Shown here: positions 16,665 to 25,355 of the stretch, piece by piece | Position numbering within the stretch: position 1 is the stretch's first letter | Layout: each line of letters begins with the position of its first letter | Source of the DNA: Actinoplanes oryzae | GTDB lineage: Bacteria > Actinomycetota > Actinomycetes > Mycobacteriales > Micromonosporaceae | Direction of reading: 5' to 3' | Assembly: GCF_030757795.1 (NCBI RefSeq) | Contig: NZ_JAUQWH010000001.1 | Span: forward strand, 62,001 to 126,000 | DNA length: 64,000 nucleotides | Translations under genes and position numbers: made by a program | The notes under the pieces: generated by a model | Seen by the model: the letters and a program-made list of their open reading frames with translations, nothing else | What the model was told of the DNA's origin: nothing | Databases searched by the model: none

Positions 16665-18767
16665 ATGTCCATCGACCAGGGTCGGCACGCGCTCGGCGTC
16701 GACTTCGGCACGTCCAACACGGTCGCGGTCGCCCGCTGGCCGGACGGCCGGGCCCGCCCGATCCTCGTGGACGGTTCGCCGCTGCTGCCCTCGGCCGTCT
16801 ACGCCGAGTCCAGCGGCATGCTCGCGGTCGGCCGCGACGCGGTGCACAGCGCCCGCCGCGACCCCGCCCGCTTCGAGCCCAACCCGAAACGCCGCATCGA
16901 CGACGGCACCGTGCTGCTCGGCGACCGCGAGGTCGAGGTCGCCGACCTCATCGCCGCCGTCCTGGTGCGCGTGGTCGAGGAGTGGCACCGCGCGGTCGGC
17001 CCGGTGCGCCCCGACGTCACGCTCACCTGCCCCGCCACCTGGGGCTCGACCCGCCGGGGCCTGCTCGCCGAGGCGGCCGCGCGCGCCGGGCTCGAACGGG
17101 TCCGCCTGGTCGCCGAGCCGGTGGCGGCCGCGACCTACTTCGCCGACGTGCTCGGCCGCGACGTCCCGATCGGATCGGTGGTGGTCGTCCACGACTTCGG
17201 GGCGGGCACGTTCGATGCGAGCGTCGTCGCGCGTACGGCGGAGGGCTTCGAGGTCCTCGCCGTCGACGGCCGCGACGACCTCGGCGGCCTCGACATCGAC
17301 GCCGCCCTGGTCGAGCATCTGGGCGAGGGCATCGCCGCGCTCGACGCCGGGGTGTGGCAGCGCCTCACCGAGCCGGCCACCCTCGAGGACCGCCGGGCCC
17401 AGCGCCAGCTCTGGGACGACGCCCGCATCGCCAAGGAGCGCCTCTCGCGCACCCAGAGCGCCGACGTCATGATCCCGATCCTCGACACCGAGCTCCACGT
17501 CACCCGCGACGAGCTGGAACGGCTGGCGCGGCCGATCCTCGACCAGACCGTCCAGGTCACCAGCGACCTCCTGCGCTGGGCCGACCTGCCGGAGGGCCGC
17601 CTCGCCGGGGTCTTCCTGGTCGGCGGCGCCAGCCGGATTCCCCTGGTCGCGACGCTGCTGCACCGGGCCCTCGCCGAGCCGCCCGTAGCGATCGAGCAGC
17701 CCGAGCTGGTCGTCGCCGAGGGCAGCATCCTCGCCGACGCGGCGCTGCTGGCGAGCGAGCCCGCCGCGCCGGGGCCGACGTCGGAGATGCGCTTCCCGCT
17801 GGTGCCCCACCCGCCGGCCGCGTCCGCCGCTGCGTCCGTCTCGCCCGCTGCGCCGCCTTACGCGCCTGCTGCGTCGCTTCCTACGCCTGCCGCGCCGCCT
17901 TCCGTGCCTGCCGGGCCGCCTTCCGCGCCTGCCGGGCCGCCTTCCGCACCTGCCGCGTCACCTTCCGCGCCGGCTCGTGCATCGGCTGCGTCGCCTTCTT
18001 CGCCGGGCTTCGCCGCCGCGGGCTCGTCCGGCGACCATTCCGCGAGCTCGTCCGCCGGGCTTTCCGCGGGCTCGTCCGCCGGGCTTTCCGCGGGCTCGTC
18101 CGGCGGTCCTTCCGCGGGCTCCTCCGCCGGGCTTTCCGCGGGCTCGTCCGGCGGTCCTTCCGCGGGCTCCTCCACCGGGCTTTCCGTGGACAACATGGAG
18201 ACCGTGCCGCAGTCCCGGAGCGGCCTGCTCAACGGCGACGGCGGGGGAGGCGTGCCGCCGGCGGTGGACCCGTGGCCGGACGCGGAACACGACTGGGTCC
18301 CCGACCCCGATGCCACCGTGCCGTCGCCCATGTCCCCGGCGCTGCTCGGCCGGACGTCACCCCCGCGCCCGGACCCCTCCTACCCCGGCGTGCCCGGCGC
18401 CCCGGCGTCGCCCGCGTCCGGCACCGTCGTTCCGCGCCGCTTCCGGTCGGGCGCCCCGGCGACCAACGCGCCGGCTGCAGCCGCGGGCCGGTCGTCCACC
18501 GGATCCGTACGCTCCTCGGCCGGTGGCGTCAGGCCGCCCGCCGGTGTGCGGCAGTCCTCCCCCGGGACGCCCCGCCCCGCGCCGCCGGCGCAGGCGGGCA
18601 AGCGTCGGACCGGCCGGGGGCTGCGCGCCTTCCAGATTCTGCTCAGTGTCCTGGTCCTGATCGCCGCGCCGATCCTCGCCCTGCTGGTCGCCTACAGCTA
18701 CACCTCGGGCGTCGACCCGGCCTCGGCCATCATTTCTCTGCTGGAAGACCTCGGCGACCTGCTCTGA
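16665..18767 (+). CDS. Membrane-anchored Hsp70-like ATPase
   Basis: A ~700-aa protein. Residues 1-370 form an Hsp70/actin-type nucleotide-binding domain: ALGVDFGTSNTVAVARW (phosphate 1), VAEPVAAATYFADV, VVVHDFGAGTFDASV (phosphate 2, with Ala replacing the second Gly of DLGGGT) and FLVGGASRIPLV (adenosine loop). There is no DnaK substrate-binding domain. Instead there are ~280 low-complexity Ala/Ser/Pro residues with 7- and 10-residue repeats, then one C-terminal membrane helix (LLSVLVLIAAPILALLVAY). TAGACT 7 nt before ATG suggests a leaderless start. Actinobacteria have several such Hsp70-family proteins; the client or signalling role is unknown. Confidence 0.85.
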   Translation: MSIDQGRHALGVDFGTSNTVAVARWPDGRARPILVDGSPLLPSAVYAESSGMLAVGRDAVHSARRDPARFEPNPKRRIDDGTVLLGDREVEVADLIAAVLVRVVEEWHRAVGPVRPDVTLTCPATWGSTRRGLLAEAAARAGLERVRLVAEPVAAATYFADVLGRDVPIGSVVVVHDFGAGTFDASVVARTAEGFEVLAVDGRDDLGGLDIDAALVEHLGEGIAALDAGVWQRLTEPATLEDRRAQRQLWDDARIAKERLSRTQSADVMIPILDTELHVTRDELERLARPILDQTVQVTSDLLRWADLPEGRLAGVFLVGGASRIPLVATLLHRALAEPPVAIEQPELVVAEGSILADAALLASEPAAPGPTSEMRFPLVPHPPAASAAASVSPAAPPYAPAASLPTPAAPPSVPAGPPSAPAGPPSAPAASPSAPARASAASPSSPGFAAAGSSGDHSASSSAGLSAGSSAGLSAGSSGGPSAGSSAGLSAGSSGGPSAGSSTGLSVDNMETVPQSRSGLLNGDGGGGVPPAVDPWPDAEHDWVPDPDATVPSPMSPALLGRTSPPRPDPSYPGVPGAPASPASGTVVPRRFRSGAPATNAPAAAAGRSSTGSVRSSAGGVRPPAGVRQSSPGTPRPAPPAQAGKRRTGRGLRAFQILLSVLVLIAAPILALLVAYSYTSGVDPASAIISLLEDLGDLL
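17880..18185 (+). repeat. In-frame repeats in the Hsp70-like linker
   Basis: Two coding repeats. The first is a 21-bp unit encoding PSAPAGP (about 17896-17965). The second is a larger set with 30-bp steps encoding SAGSSAGLSAGSSGGP-like blocks (about 18035-18185). They encode the disordered linker between the ATPase domain and the membrane helix. Confidence 0.75.
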
Positions 18768-19174
18768 CCCACACGACGGCGGGCCGTCGCCACGATGTCC
18801 GGCCTCGTCCCCACCACGATGTCCGGCCTCGTCCCCACGATGCCGGGCCCGTCTCCAGAAGGCCCGGCCTTGGCGGCACGGTGCCCGGCTCTGGCTTCAC
18901 GATGCCGGCCTTGGCGGCACGGTCCCCGGCCCTGGCTTCACGATGCCGGCCTTGGCGGCACGCTGCCCGGCCCTGGCGCTGTGATGGGCCAGGTCTCGGC
19001 GCTGTGGGAGGCGTCACGGCTGTCGTCGTCCTCGGCGTGGCTGAAGGCGTGGCTGCTCAGGCGCGCATCGGCCGGGCCCTGTGCTCGCGCTCGCCGGCGT
19101 CTCGTACTCCCCGCGCCCTTGCTTCCGCTTGCCGGTGCCTTGTCGCGTGCCGGTGCCGGTGGGTGCGCTGGTCG
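18768..19174. other. Intergenic region, about 400 bp, mostly repeats
   Basis: No gene is seen between the Hsp70-like gene and the convergent PLDc_N gene. The first half is the tandem array at 18790-18986. The second half (18987-19174) is GC-rich without clear structure apart from short gccggtg repeats near 19131-19163. Confidence 0.6.
18790..18986 (+). repeat. 24-bp and 41-bp tandem repeats after the Hsp70-like gene
   Basis: Copies beginning cacgatgtccggcctcgtcc occur at 18791 and 18815, with a partial one at 18836. Three near-identical 41-bp units beginning ccggccttggcggcacg then start at 18864, 18905 and 18946. The array begins 22 bp after the stop codon. Confidence 0.85.
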
Positions 19175-19513
19175 TCAGGGGTCGTTGCGGTCCTCCAGGT
19201 CGCGCTCCCACTGGGCGAGCAGCTCGCGGTCGCGGCGGGACTGCTCCGTGTCGACCGAGCGGAGGAACTCCGGGTCGTCGTCGGGGGAGAGGGGGCGGGG
19301 AGCCGGCCGGCGCAGGGTGCCCTCGCGCGGCGCCGGCAGTGGGCGGCCCCACAGGAAGTACGCGATCGGACCCAGCAGCGGCACGAGCAGGATCACGAGA
19401 ACCCAGAGCACCCGCGGCATCGAGCGCACCCGGTCGGCGGACAACGAGGCGATGAGCGCGAGCACCAGAACAACGAGCTGCACGGCAGCCAAGAAGACGA
19501 ACACCCGGACCAT
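19175..19513 (-). CDS. PLDc_N-type small membrane protein
   Basis: A ~112-aa protein with two membrane helices and the PLDc_N (phospholipase D N-terminal-like) pattern RVLWVLVILLVPLLGPIAYFLWGRP, followed by a charged cytoplasmic tail (EFLRSVDTEQSRRDRELLAQWERDLEDRNDP). There is no catalytic HKD motif, so it is not a phospholipase by itself. The start is the Met before VRVFVF. CATTAT lies 6 nt upstream, consistent with leaderless expression. It lies downstream of the DUF202 pair on the same strand. Confidence 0.7.
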   Translation of the reverse strand: MVRVFVFLAAVQLVVLVLALIASLSADRVRSMPRVLWVLVILLVPLLGPIAYFLWGRPLPAPREGTLRRPAPRPLSPDDDPEFLRSVDTEQSRRDRELLAQWERDLEDRNDP

Positions 19514-19552
19514 GAGGCAATAATGACGCGCCACCGGGGGCAACGGCGACGA

Positions 19553-19879
19553 TCAGAGCATGACAAGCATCGTCCCGGTCGCTGCGAGAGCGACGGTGAC
19601 GAGTGCGTACGCGCGTACGGTGCGTTGTCCCGGCCGGGGTGGCCAGGCCCGCAGCCCGCGGGCGCGCCGATAGGCGATGCCCACCAGCATGGCCCATCCG
19701 AGCAGCGCCGCTGCCACCATGAGGAAAATTGCGCTTCCTGCCCCGGGCTCGAAGGCGTGTCGCAGCATCAGCACGGCCACCACGCTCGCCGACAGCCCGG
19801 TCCGGCGCCAGGCGAGGCCCGTCCGCTCGGCCGAGACTCCGGCGTCCCGCTCGTCCGCCGCCGCGGTGGGATCGCTCAC
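19553..19879 (-). CDS. DUF202 family membrane protein (second of a pair)
   Basis: A ~108-aa protein with three predicted helices and the DUF202 signature ERTGLAWRRTGLSASVVAVLMLRH. It begins with GTG overlapping the stop of the upstream YidH-like gene (GTGA), so the two products are made together and may form one complex. Function is unknown. DUF202 proteins are common small inner-membrane proteins, often in adjacent pairs. Confidence 0.78.
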   Translation of the reverse strand: MSDPTAAADERDAGVSAERTGLAWRRTGLSASVVAVLMLRHAFEPGAGSAIFLMVAAALLGWAMLVGIAYRRARGLRAWPPRPGQRTVRAYALVTVALAATGTMLVML

Positions 19880-20217
19880 TGCCCGGCCTTGATCAGCACC
19901 GCCACCGTCAGCAGGACCGCGCCCGCGGCCACGATCAGCGCCAAGATCGCGGGGAAGCGCGACCTCGGCAGGTCCGTCCCGAGCCGCATGGCCCGCTCGG
20001 TCCGCGCCCAGTGATCCACCGCGCGCACCGCCACCACGCCGCCGAGCAGCAGCAGCGCCACGGCGATGATCTCGCGCAGGTGGGCGACGGGCAGCGGCGG
20101 GAGGAACTGCGCGCAGGCCAGGCCGCCGGCGATCAGGGCCAGTCCGGTGCGGATCCACGCGAGGAACGTCCGCTCGTTGGCCAGCGAGAACCGATAGTCG
20201 GGCTTGTCTCCGGCCAT
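19876..20217 (-). CDS. YidH-like DUF202 membrane protein
   Basis: A ~113-aa protein with the characteristic N-terminal motif RFSLANERTFLAWIRTGLALIAGG and three membrane helices. It is translationally coupled (4-nt overlap) to a second DUF202 gene. The start is the Met of MAGDKPDY. A GTG about 36 nt upstream is possible. Family function is not established. Confidence 0.8.
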   Translation of the reverse strand: MAGDKPDYRFSLANERTFLAWIRTGLALIAGGLACAQFLPPLPVAHLREIIAVALLLLGGVVAVRAVDHWARTERAMRLGTDLPRSRFPAILALIVAAGAVLLTVAVLIKAGQ

Positions 20218-20557
20218 CGGTGTCCTGTGCGGGTCGAACCAGGTGAGCGGCACGCTGACGATTATTGACCTTCCCGGTGCAGAAGGGGTCCGCGGGGACG
20301 CGGCCCCGGCTCGCGTCGTCGGGGCGGTGGGGGAGTATGGGGCTGGAGCGGGCCGTCCCCGCTCGACGGAGAACCGGATCAGCCGGAGAATTCGCGACAT
20401 ATCCTCGCCCTGGCGCGGCGGAATCGCCGTCGTCGCGGGTGAGGTGAGTCACTCTCGGTGGCCGGAGACTCGTAAGCTACCCATGGGTAACATCGGGTGG
20501 AAACGCGGAACCCGGCTGCAGGCGTGCGTCCATATACAGGAGGGTCGTCGAAGCGCG
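20218..20557. other. Divergent intergenic region before etfBA
   Basis: 340 bp without a credible gene, between the DUF202 pair (minus) and etfB (plus). It contains a 12-bp perfect palindrome (20478-20489), an AT-richer patch gacgattattgacctt near 20257, and AGGAGGG at 20538-20544, 13 nt before the etfB ATG. Confidence 0.55.
20476..20491. promoter_or_regulatory. Palindromic operator candidate upstream of etfB
   Basis: gctacccatgggtaac has a perfect 12-bp core (taccCATGggta). It extends to 16 bp with one mismatch. It lies about 67 nt before the etfB start. Its size and symmetry suit a TetR-type repressor such as those controlling fatty-acid oxidation genes. The binding protein is unknown. Confidence 0.5.
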
Positions 20558-21337
20558 ATGAACATCGTCGTACTGGTCAAGCAGGTGCCCGACTCCGGTG
20601 CCGAGCGCACCCTGAGCGCGAGCGACAACACTGTCGAGCGTGGCTCGGCGAGCAACGTCATCAACGAGATGGACGAGTACGCCATCGAGGAAGCGCTGAA
20701 GATCAAGGAAGCGCACGGCGGCGAGGTGACCGTGCTGACCATGGGTCCCGCCGGCGCCACCGACTCGATCCGCAAGGCGCTGTCGATGGGGCCGGACAAG
20801 GCGGTCCACATCTCCGACGACGCCCTGCACGGCTCGTGTGCCGTCGCCACCTCCAAGGTGCTCGCCACCGCGCTGGGCACCCTCAACGCCGACCTGGTCC
20901 TCTGCGGCGCGGAGTCGACCGACGGCCGCGTCCAGGTCATGCCGCACATGATCGCCGAGCGTCTCGGCATCGCCGCCCTCACCGGCGCCCGCAAGCTCAC
21001 CGTGGAGGGCTCGCAGCTGACCGCCGAGCGGCAGACCGACGAGGGCTACGAGGTCGTCACGGCCGCCACCCCCGCCGTGGTGAGCGTCTGGGACACGATC
21101 AACGAGCCGCGCTACCCGTCCTTCAAGGGCATCATGGCGGCCAAGAAGAAGCCGGTGCAGACCCTGGCGCTGAGCGACCTGGGCATCGCCGCCGACGAGG
21201 TCGGGACGGCCGGCGCCACGAGCGCCGTGCTCGAGTTCGCCCAGCGCCCGCCGCGCAGCGCCGGCACCAAGGTCGTCGACGAGGGCGAGGGCGGCGCGCA
21301 GCTGGTCCAGTTCCTCGCCACCGAGAAGTTCGTCTGA
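20558..21337 (+). CDS. etfB: Electron transfer flavoprotein beta subunit
   Basis: A 259-aa EtfB that binds AMP and pairs with EtfA to carry electrons from acyl-CoA dehydrogenases to the quinone pool. Family features: MNIVVLVKQVPDSGAERTLS, NEMDEYAIEEALKIKE, VTVLTMGPAGATDSIRKALSMG, LVLCGAESTDGRVQVMPHMIAE (AMP-binding loop) and the recognition-loop region KGIMAAKKKPV. An AGGAGGG precedes the start at a rather long 13 nt. The etfA ATG follows 14 bp after the stop, giving an etfBA operon. Confidence 0.96.
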   Translation: MNIVVLVKQVPDSGAERTLSASDNTVERGSASNVINEMDEYAIEEALKIKEAHGGEVTVLTMGPAGATDSIRKALSMGPDKAVHISDDALHGSCAVATSKVLATALGTLNADLVLCGAESTDGRVQVMPHMIAERLGIAALTGARKLTVEGSQLTAERQTDEGYEVVTAATPAVVSVWDTINEPRYPSFKGIMAAKKKPVQTLALSDLGIAADEVGTAGATSAVLEFAQRPPRSAGTKVVDEGEGGAQLVQFLATEKFV

Positions 21338-21351
21338 GAAGGGGCCTGGTC

Positions 21352-22284
21352 ATGGCTGAAGTTCTGGTTGTCGTCGAGGCCGGCGTCAAGAAGGTCACGC
21401 TCGAGATGCTGACCATCGCCCGCGGCCTCGGCGAGGTGTCGGCGGTGGTGTTCGGCGAGGCGGAGACCGACAAGCTCGGTGAGTACGGCGCGCAGAAGAT
21501 CTACCACGCGCAGGGCGAGGAGGTCGACGGCTACCTCGTCGCGCCCAAGGCCACGGCGATCGCTTCCCTCGTACGGGAGGTCCAGCCGGCCGCGGTGCTG
21601 CTGGCCTCCTCGCAGGAGGGCAAGGAGATCGCCGCCCGCCTCGCGATCAAGCTGGACAACGGGCTGCTCACCGATGCGGTCGAGGTGGCCGCGGACGGCA
21701 CCGCCACGCAGGTCGTCTTCGCGGGCGCCACGATCGTCAAGTCCAAGGTCACCAAGGGTCTGCCGATCGTGACCATCCGCCCCAACTCGGTGACCCCCTC
21801 GCCCGCCGCGCAGTCGCCGGTGGTGGAGCAGCTCACCGTGGCCGCCACGGAGACGGACAAGCTGACCCGCGTGGTCGAGCGCGTCGCCGAGCAGAAGGGC
21901 TCCCGCCCGGAGCTGACCGAGGCCTCGATCGTCGTCTCCGGCGGCCGCGGCGTGGGCAGCGAGGACAACTTCAAGCTGGTCGAAGAGGTCGCCGACCTGC
22001 TCGGCGGCGCGGTCGGCGCCTCCCGTGCGGCCGTCGACTCGGGCTACTACCCGCACCAGTTCCAGGTGGGTCAGACCGGCAAGACGGTCTCCCCGCAGCT
22101 CTACGTGGCCCTCGGCATCTCCGGCGCGATCCAGCACCGCGCGGGCATGCAGACCTCGAAGACGATCGTCGCGGTCAACAAGGACCCCGAGGCGCCCATC
22201 TTCGAGCTCGCCGACTACGGCGTGGTGGGCGACCTGTTCAAGATCGTCCCGCAGGCGGCGGAGGAGATCCGCAAGCGTAAGTGA
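21352..22284 (+). CDS. etfA: Electron transfer flavoprotein alpha subunit
   Basis: A 310-aa EtfA carrying the FAD. The C-terminal FAD domain holds [21 protein letters not shown], the conserved [19 protein letters not shown], and [21 protein letters not shown], followed by [23 protein letters not shown]. It forms a heterodimer with EtfB. A strong hairpin plus repeats follows the stop. Confidence 0.97.
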   Translation: MAEVLVVVEAGVKKVTLEMLTIARGLGEVSAVVFGEAETDKLGEYGAQKIYHAQGEEVDGYLVAPKATAIASLVREVQPAAVLLASSQEGKEIAARLAIKLDNGLLTDAVEVAADGTATQVVFAGATIVKSKVTKGLPIVTIRPNSVTPSPAAQSPVVEQLTVAATETDKLTRVVERVAEQKGSRPELTEASIVVSGGRGVGSEDNFKLVEEVADLLGGAVGASRAAVDSGYYPHQFQVGQTGKTVSPQLYVALGISGAIQHRAGMQTSKTIVAVNKDPEAPIFELADYGVVGDLFKIVPQAAEEIRKRK

Positions 22285-22286
22285 CT

Positions 22287-22470
22287 CCGGCCGGGTGATC
22301 TGGCGCACGGCCCGGCCCTTCGGCCGGGCCGTTTGCCGTGGCAGCGGCCGGGTGATCTGCCGCACGGCCGGCCTCCGGCTGGGCCTTTCGCTGTGCCAGC
22401 GACCGGGTGATCTGCCGCACGGCCCGGCCCCTCCGGTGGGGCATTTGCCGTGGCAGCGGCCGGGTGTGAT
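22287..22470 (+). repeat. 57-bp hairpin-bearing tandem repeats after etfA
   Basis: Copies beginning cggccgggtgatctg start at 22288, 22345, 22400 and (partial) 22457. Each full unit carries a GC-rich inverted repeat followed by a short T-run (gtttgcc, cctttcg, catttgcc), so the array reads like serial terminators. It starts 3 bp after the etfA stop. Confidence 0.85.
22308..22335 (+). terminator. Terminator of etfBA
   Basis: A perfect 10-bp stem, cggcccggcc/ggccgggccg (22308-22317 and 22322-22331), with a 4-nt loop and ttt following. It sits in the first unit of the repeat array. Confidence 0.75.
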
Positions 22471-22523
22471 TTTCCCGGCTGGCGGACGGGCACGGTCGGT
22501 TGACGCATCAAGGCATAAGCTTC

Positions 22524-23708
22524 ATGACGATGGTTTACCTGGATCACGCGGCGACCACGCCCATGCTCCCCGAGGCGCTCGACGCTTATGTCGCGGCGGC
22601 CCGGGAGATCGGCAATCCCTCGTCGCTGCACGCTGCCGGCCGCGGCGCCCGCCGCCTGGTCGAGGAGTCCCGAGAGCGGATCGCCGCGGTGCTCGGCGCC
22701 CGCCCGTCCGAGGTGATCTTCACCAGCGGCGGCACCGAGAGCGACAACCTGGCGACCAAGGGCATTCACTACGCCCGCCGCGACGCCGACCCCCGCCGCA
22801 ACCGCGTCGTCGCCTCCGCTGTCGAGCACCACGCCGTGCTCGACTCGGTCGACTGGCTCGGCGCGCACGAGTCCGCCGACATCTCCTGGCTTCCGGTGGA
22901 CGCCACCGGCCGGGTCGATCCGGCATCCCTGGCCGGCCTCATCGCCGAGCACGGCGACACGATCAGCGTGATCAGCGTCCAGTGGGCCAACAACGAGGTC
23001 GGCACGGTGCAGCCGATCGCCGAGCTCGCGACCCTCGCGACCCGCGCCGGCATCCCGTTCCACACCGACGCGGTGCAGGCCGTGGGCCAGATCCCGGTCG
23101 ACTTCGCGGCGAGCGGCGCGGCGGCCCTCACCGTCACCGGTCACAAGCTCGGCGGCCCGGTCGGCGTCGGCGCCCTCCTGCTGGGCCGCGACGTGCCCGC
23201 CACCCCGCTGCTGCACGGCGGCGGCCAAGAGCGCGACGTGCGTTCCGGCACCCTCGACACCCCCGGCGTGGTCGCCTTCGCCGTGGCGGTCGAGGCCGCG
23301 ACCAAGACCCAGCTGGAGTATGCGGCGAGGGTCTCCGCCCTCCGCGACGCCCTCGTGGCCCGGGTGTGCGCGGCCATCCCCGACGCGATCTGCAACGGCG
23401 ACCCGGAGCACCGGCTCCCCGGCAACGCCCACTTCTCCTTCCCGGGCTGCGAGGGCGACGCGCTGCTGCTGCTCCTCGACGCCCAGGGCATCGCCTGCTC
23501 GACGGGCTCGGCCTGCTCCGCCGGCGTCGCCCAGCCGTCCCACGTGCTGCTGGCCATGGGCGCCGACGACGACCGGGCCCGCTCGTCGCTGCGCTTCACC
23601 CTCGGCCACACGTCGACGAGCGCCGACGTCGACGCCCTCCTGGCGGCGCTCCCCGCCGCGGTCGAGCGAGCCCGCCGCGCGTCGGCTTGGAAGACAACCC
23701 GCCCCTGA
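22524..23708 (+). CDS. Cysteine desulfurase (IscS/NifS type)
   Basis: A ~394-aa PLP enzyme taking sulfur from cysteine. Residues seen: [11 protein letters not shown] at the N-terminus, [51 protein letters not shown] (the Lys binds PLP) and the mobile loop with active Cys ([13 protein letters not shown]). Being directly upstream of mnmA, it most likely feeds sulfur to tRNA 2-thiolation, and possibly Fe-S assembly. The start is the ATG of MTMVYL; taagct lies just upstream. Confidence 0.93.
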   Translation: MTMVYLDHAATTPMLPEALDAYVAAAREIGNPSSLHAAGRGARRLVEESRERIAAVLGARPSEVIFTSGGTESDNLATKGIHYARRDADPRRNRVVASAVEHHAVLDSVDWLGAHESADISWLPVDATGRVDPASLAGLIAEHGDTISVISVQWANNEVGTVQPIAELATLATRAGIPFHTDAVQAVGQIPVDFAASGAAALTVTGHKLGGPVGVGALLLGRDVPATPLLHGGGQERDVRSGTLDTPGVVAFAVAVEAATKTQLEYAARVSALRDALVARVCAAIPDAICNGDPEHRLPGNAHFSFPGCEGDALLLLLDAQGIACSTGSACSAGVAQPSHVLLAMGADDDRARSSLRFTLGHTSTSADVDALLAALPAAVERARRASAWKTTRP

Positions 23709-23909
23709 CCGTCCCCGTCCCCGCGTCCCCTCCGCGCCGCGTTCCCTTCTCCCCGCATTCCTCCTTCCTGCGTTTCTTCGCGCAGGGCTGGCTCCTTGTC
23801 GCGGCTTTCCTTGTAGCGGGGCGTGGTGCCGGCGCTGTGCCGGGTTTCGTGGTTTACGGCACCATGCTGCCGGTGTGGGTTCGGGAGTGCCGGCGGCTAG
23901 GCTTGCCGC

Positions 23910-25355
23910 GTGCGAGTGCTAGCAGCTATGTCGGGCGGGGTCGACTCCGCCGTCGCCGCCGCGCGCGCCCGGGAGGCCGGCCATGACGTGACCGGCGTGC
24001 ACCTGGCGCTGTCGCGTAATCCTCAGACCTTCCGGACCGGGGCGCGCGGTTGCTGCACGCTCGAGGACTCCCGCGACGCCCGGCGCGCGGCCGACGTCAT
24101 CGGTATTCCGTTCTACGTGTGGGACATGGCCGAGCAGTTCCACGAGAGCGTCGTGGACGACTTCGTCGCCGAGTATGCGGCCGGCCGCACCCCCAACCCC
24201 TGCCTGCGCTGCAACGAGAAGATCAAGTTCTCCGCCGTCCTCGACCGCGCGATCGCCCTGGGCTTCGACGCCGTCGTCACCGGTCACCACGCCCGCCTCG
24301 GCGCCGACGGCCTGCTGCGGCGCAGCGTCGACCTGGCCAAGGACCAGTCCTACGTGCTGGCCGTGCTCACCCGCGCCCAGCTCGACCGGGCCATGTTTCC
24401 GCTCGGCGACTCGACGAAGGAGCAGGTCCGCGAGGAGGCGGCCGCCCGCGGGCTCGCCGTCGCGGACAAGCCCGACTCGCATGACATCTGCTTCATCGCC
24501 GACGGCGACACCCGGGGCTTCCTGGCCGACCGCCTCGGCGAGAGCCCGGGCGACATCGTCGACGGCCGCACCGGGGCGGTCCTCGGGCAGCACTCGGGCG
24601 CCTATGCGTACACGATCGGCCAGCGCAAGGGCCTCGACCTGCGCGTCCCCGCGCCGGACGGTCGCCCCCGCTACGTCCTCTCGATCACGCCGAAGACCAA
24701 CACCGTCACGGTCGGCCCCCGCGAGGACCTGGCCGTCGACACGGTGACCGCCACCCGCCCGATCTGGCACGGCGCCACCACCCCGGTCGAGTGCGACGTC
24801 CAGCTGCGCGCGCACGGCGAGGTCGTCCAGGCCGTCGTCACCCTGACCGACGGCGAGCTCACCGCCCACCTCCGCACCCCCGCCCGCGGAGTGGCCGCCG
24901 GCCAGGCCATCGTCGCCTACCGCCGAGACCCCGCCGGCGACATCGTCCTCGGCTCCGCGACCATCACCGCCGGCGCCGCAGCCCCCTCGAGTGCCGCAGC
25001 TCCTTCCCCCGCCGCCGCGTCTTCCCCCGCCGCCGCGTCTTCCCCCGCCGCCGCGTCTTCCCCCGCCGCCGCGTCTTCCCCCGCTGCCGCGCCCCCGCGC
25101 GTTGCCGCGTCCTCCCACGCCCCCATGTCCCCGCGCGCTGCCGCGTCTTCCCCCGCCGCCGCGTCGCCGGGCGCTGCAGCATCTTCTAGCGCCGCCTCGT
25201 CGTCGGAAGCCGTCACCTCTCCTGAGAGCGCGTCGCTCCCTGGCACCGCGTCGCTCGCGGGCACCGCGTCGCTGCCGGACGCCGTCGCGTCTCCTGGTGC
25301 TGCCTCGTCGTCGGTGGCCGTGAGCTCGTCGGATGTCGCCGGGTCGGTGCGATGA
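23910..25355 (+). CDS. mnmA: tRNA-specific 2-thiouridylase MnmA with long repetitive tail
   Basis: MnmA activates U34 of tRNA-Lys/Glu/Gln by adenylation and inserts sulfur. It has the PP-loop SGGVDS (residues 8-13), [14 protein letters not shown] with the first catalytic Cys, [11 protein letters not shown] with the second, and the GQRKGL segment. The conserved enzyme ends near residue 355. The remaining ~125 residues are Ala/Ser/Pro repeats not found in ordinary MnmA. TAGGCT lies 6 nt before the GTG, suggesting a leaderless mRNA. The stop overlaps the next gene (ATGA). Confidence 0.93.
   Translation: MRVLAAMSGGVDSAVAAARAREAGHDVTGVHLALSRNPQTFRTGARGCCTLEDSRDARRAADVIGIPFYVWDMAEQFHESVVDDFVAEYAAGRTPNPCLRCNEKIKFSAVLDRAIALGFDAVVTGHHARLGADGLLRRSVDLAKDQSYVLAVLTRAQLDRAMFPLGDSTKEQVREEAAARGLAVADKPDSHDICFIADGDTRGFLADRLGESPGDIVDGRTGAVLGQHSGAYAYTIGQRKGLDLRVPAPDGRPRYVLSITPKTNTVTVGPREDLAVDTVTATRPIWHGATTPVECDVQLRAHGEVVQAVVTLTDGELTAHLRTPARGVAAGQAIVAYRRDPAGDIVLGSATITAGAAAPSSAAAPSPAAASSPAAASSPAAASSPAAASSPAAAPPRVAASSHAPMSPRAAASSPAAASPGAAASSSAASSSEAVTSPESASLPGTASLAGTASLPDAVASPGAASSSVAVSSSDVAGSVR
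25003..25092 (+). repeat. 18-bp tandem repeat in the mnmA tail
   Basis: Five copies of cttcccccgccgccgcgt encoding SSPAAA, the first four nearly identical. They lie in the 3' extension beyond the conserved MnmA fold. Confidence 0.85.
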
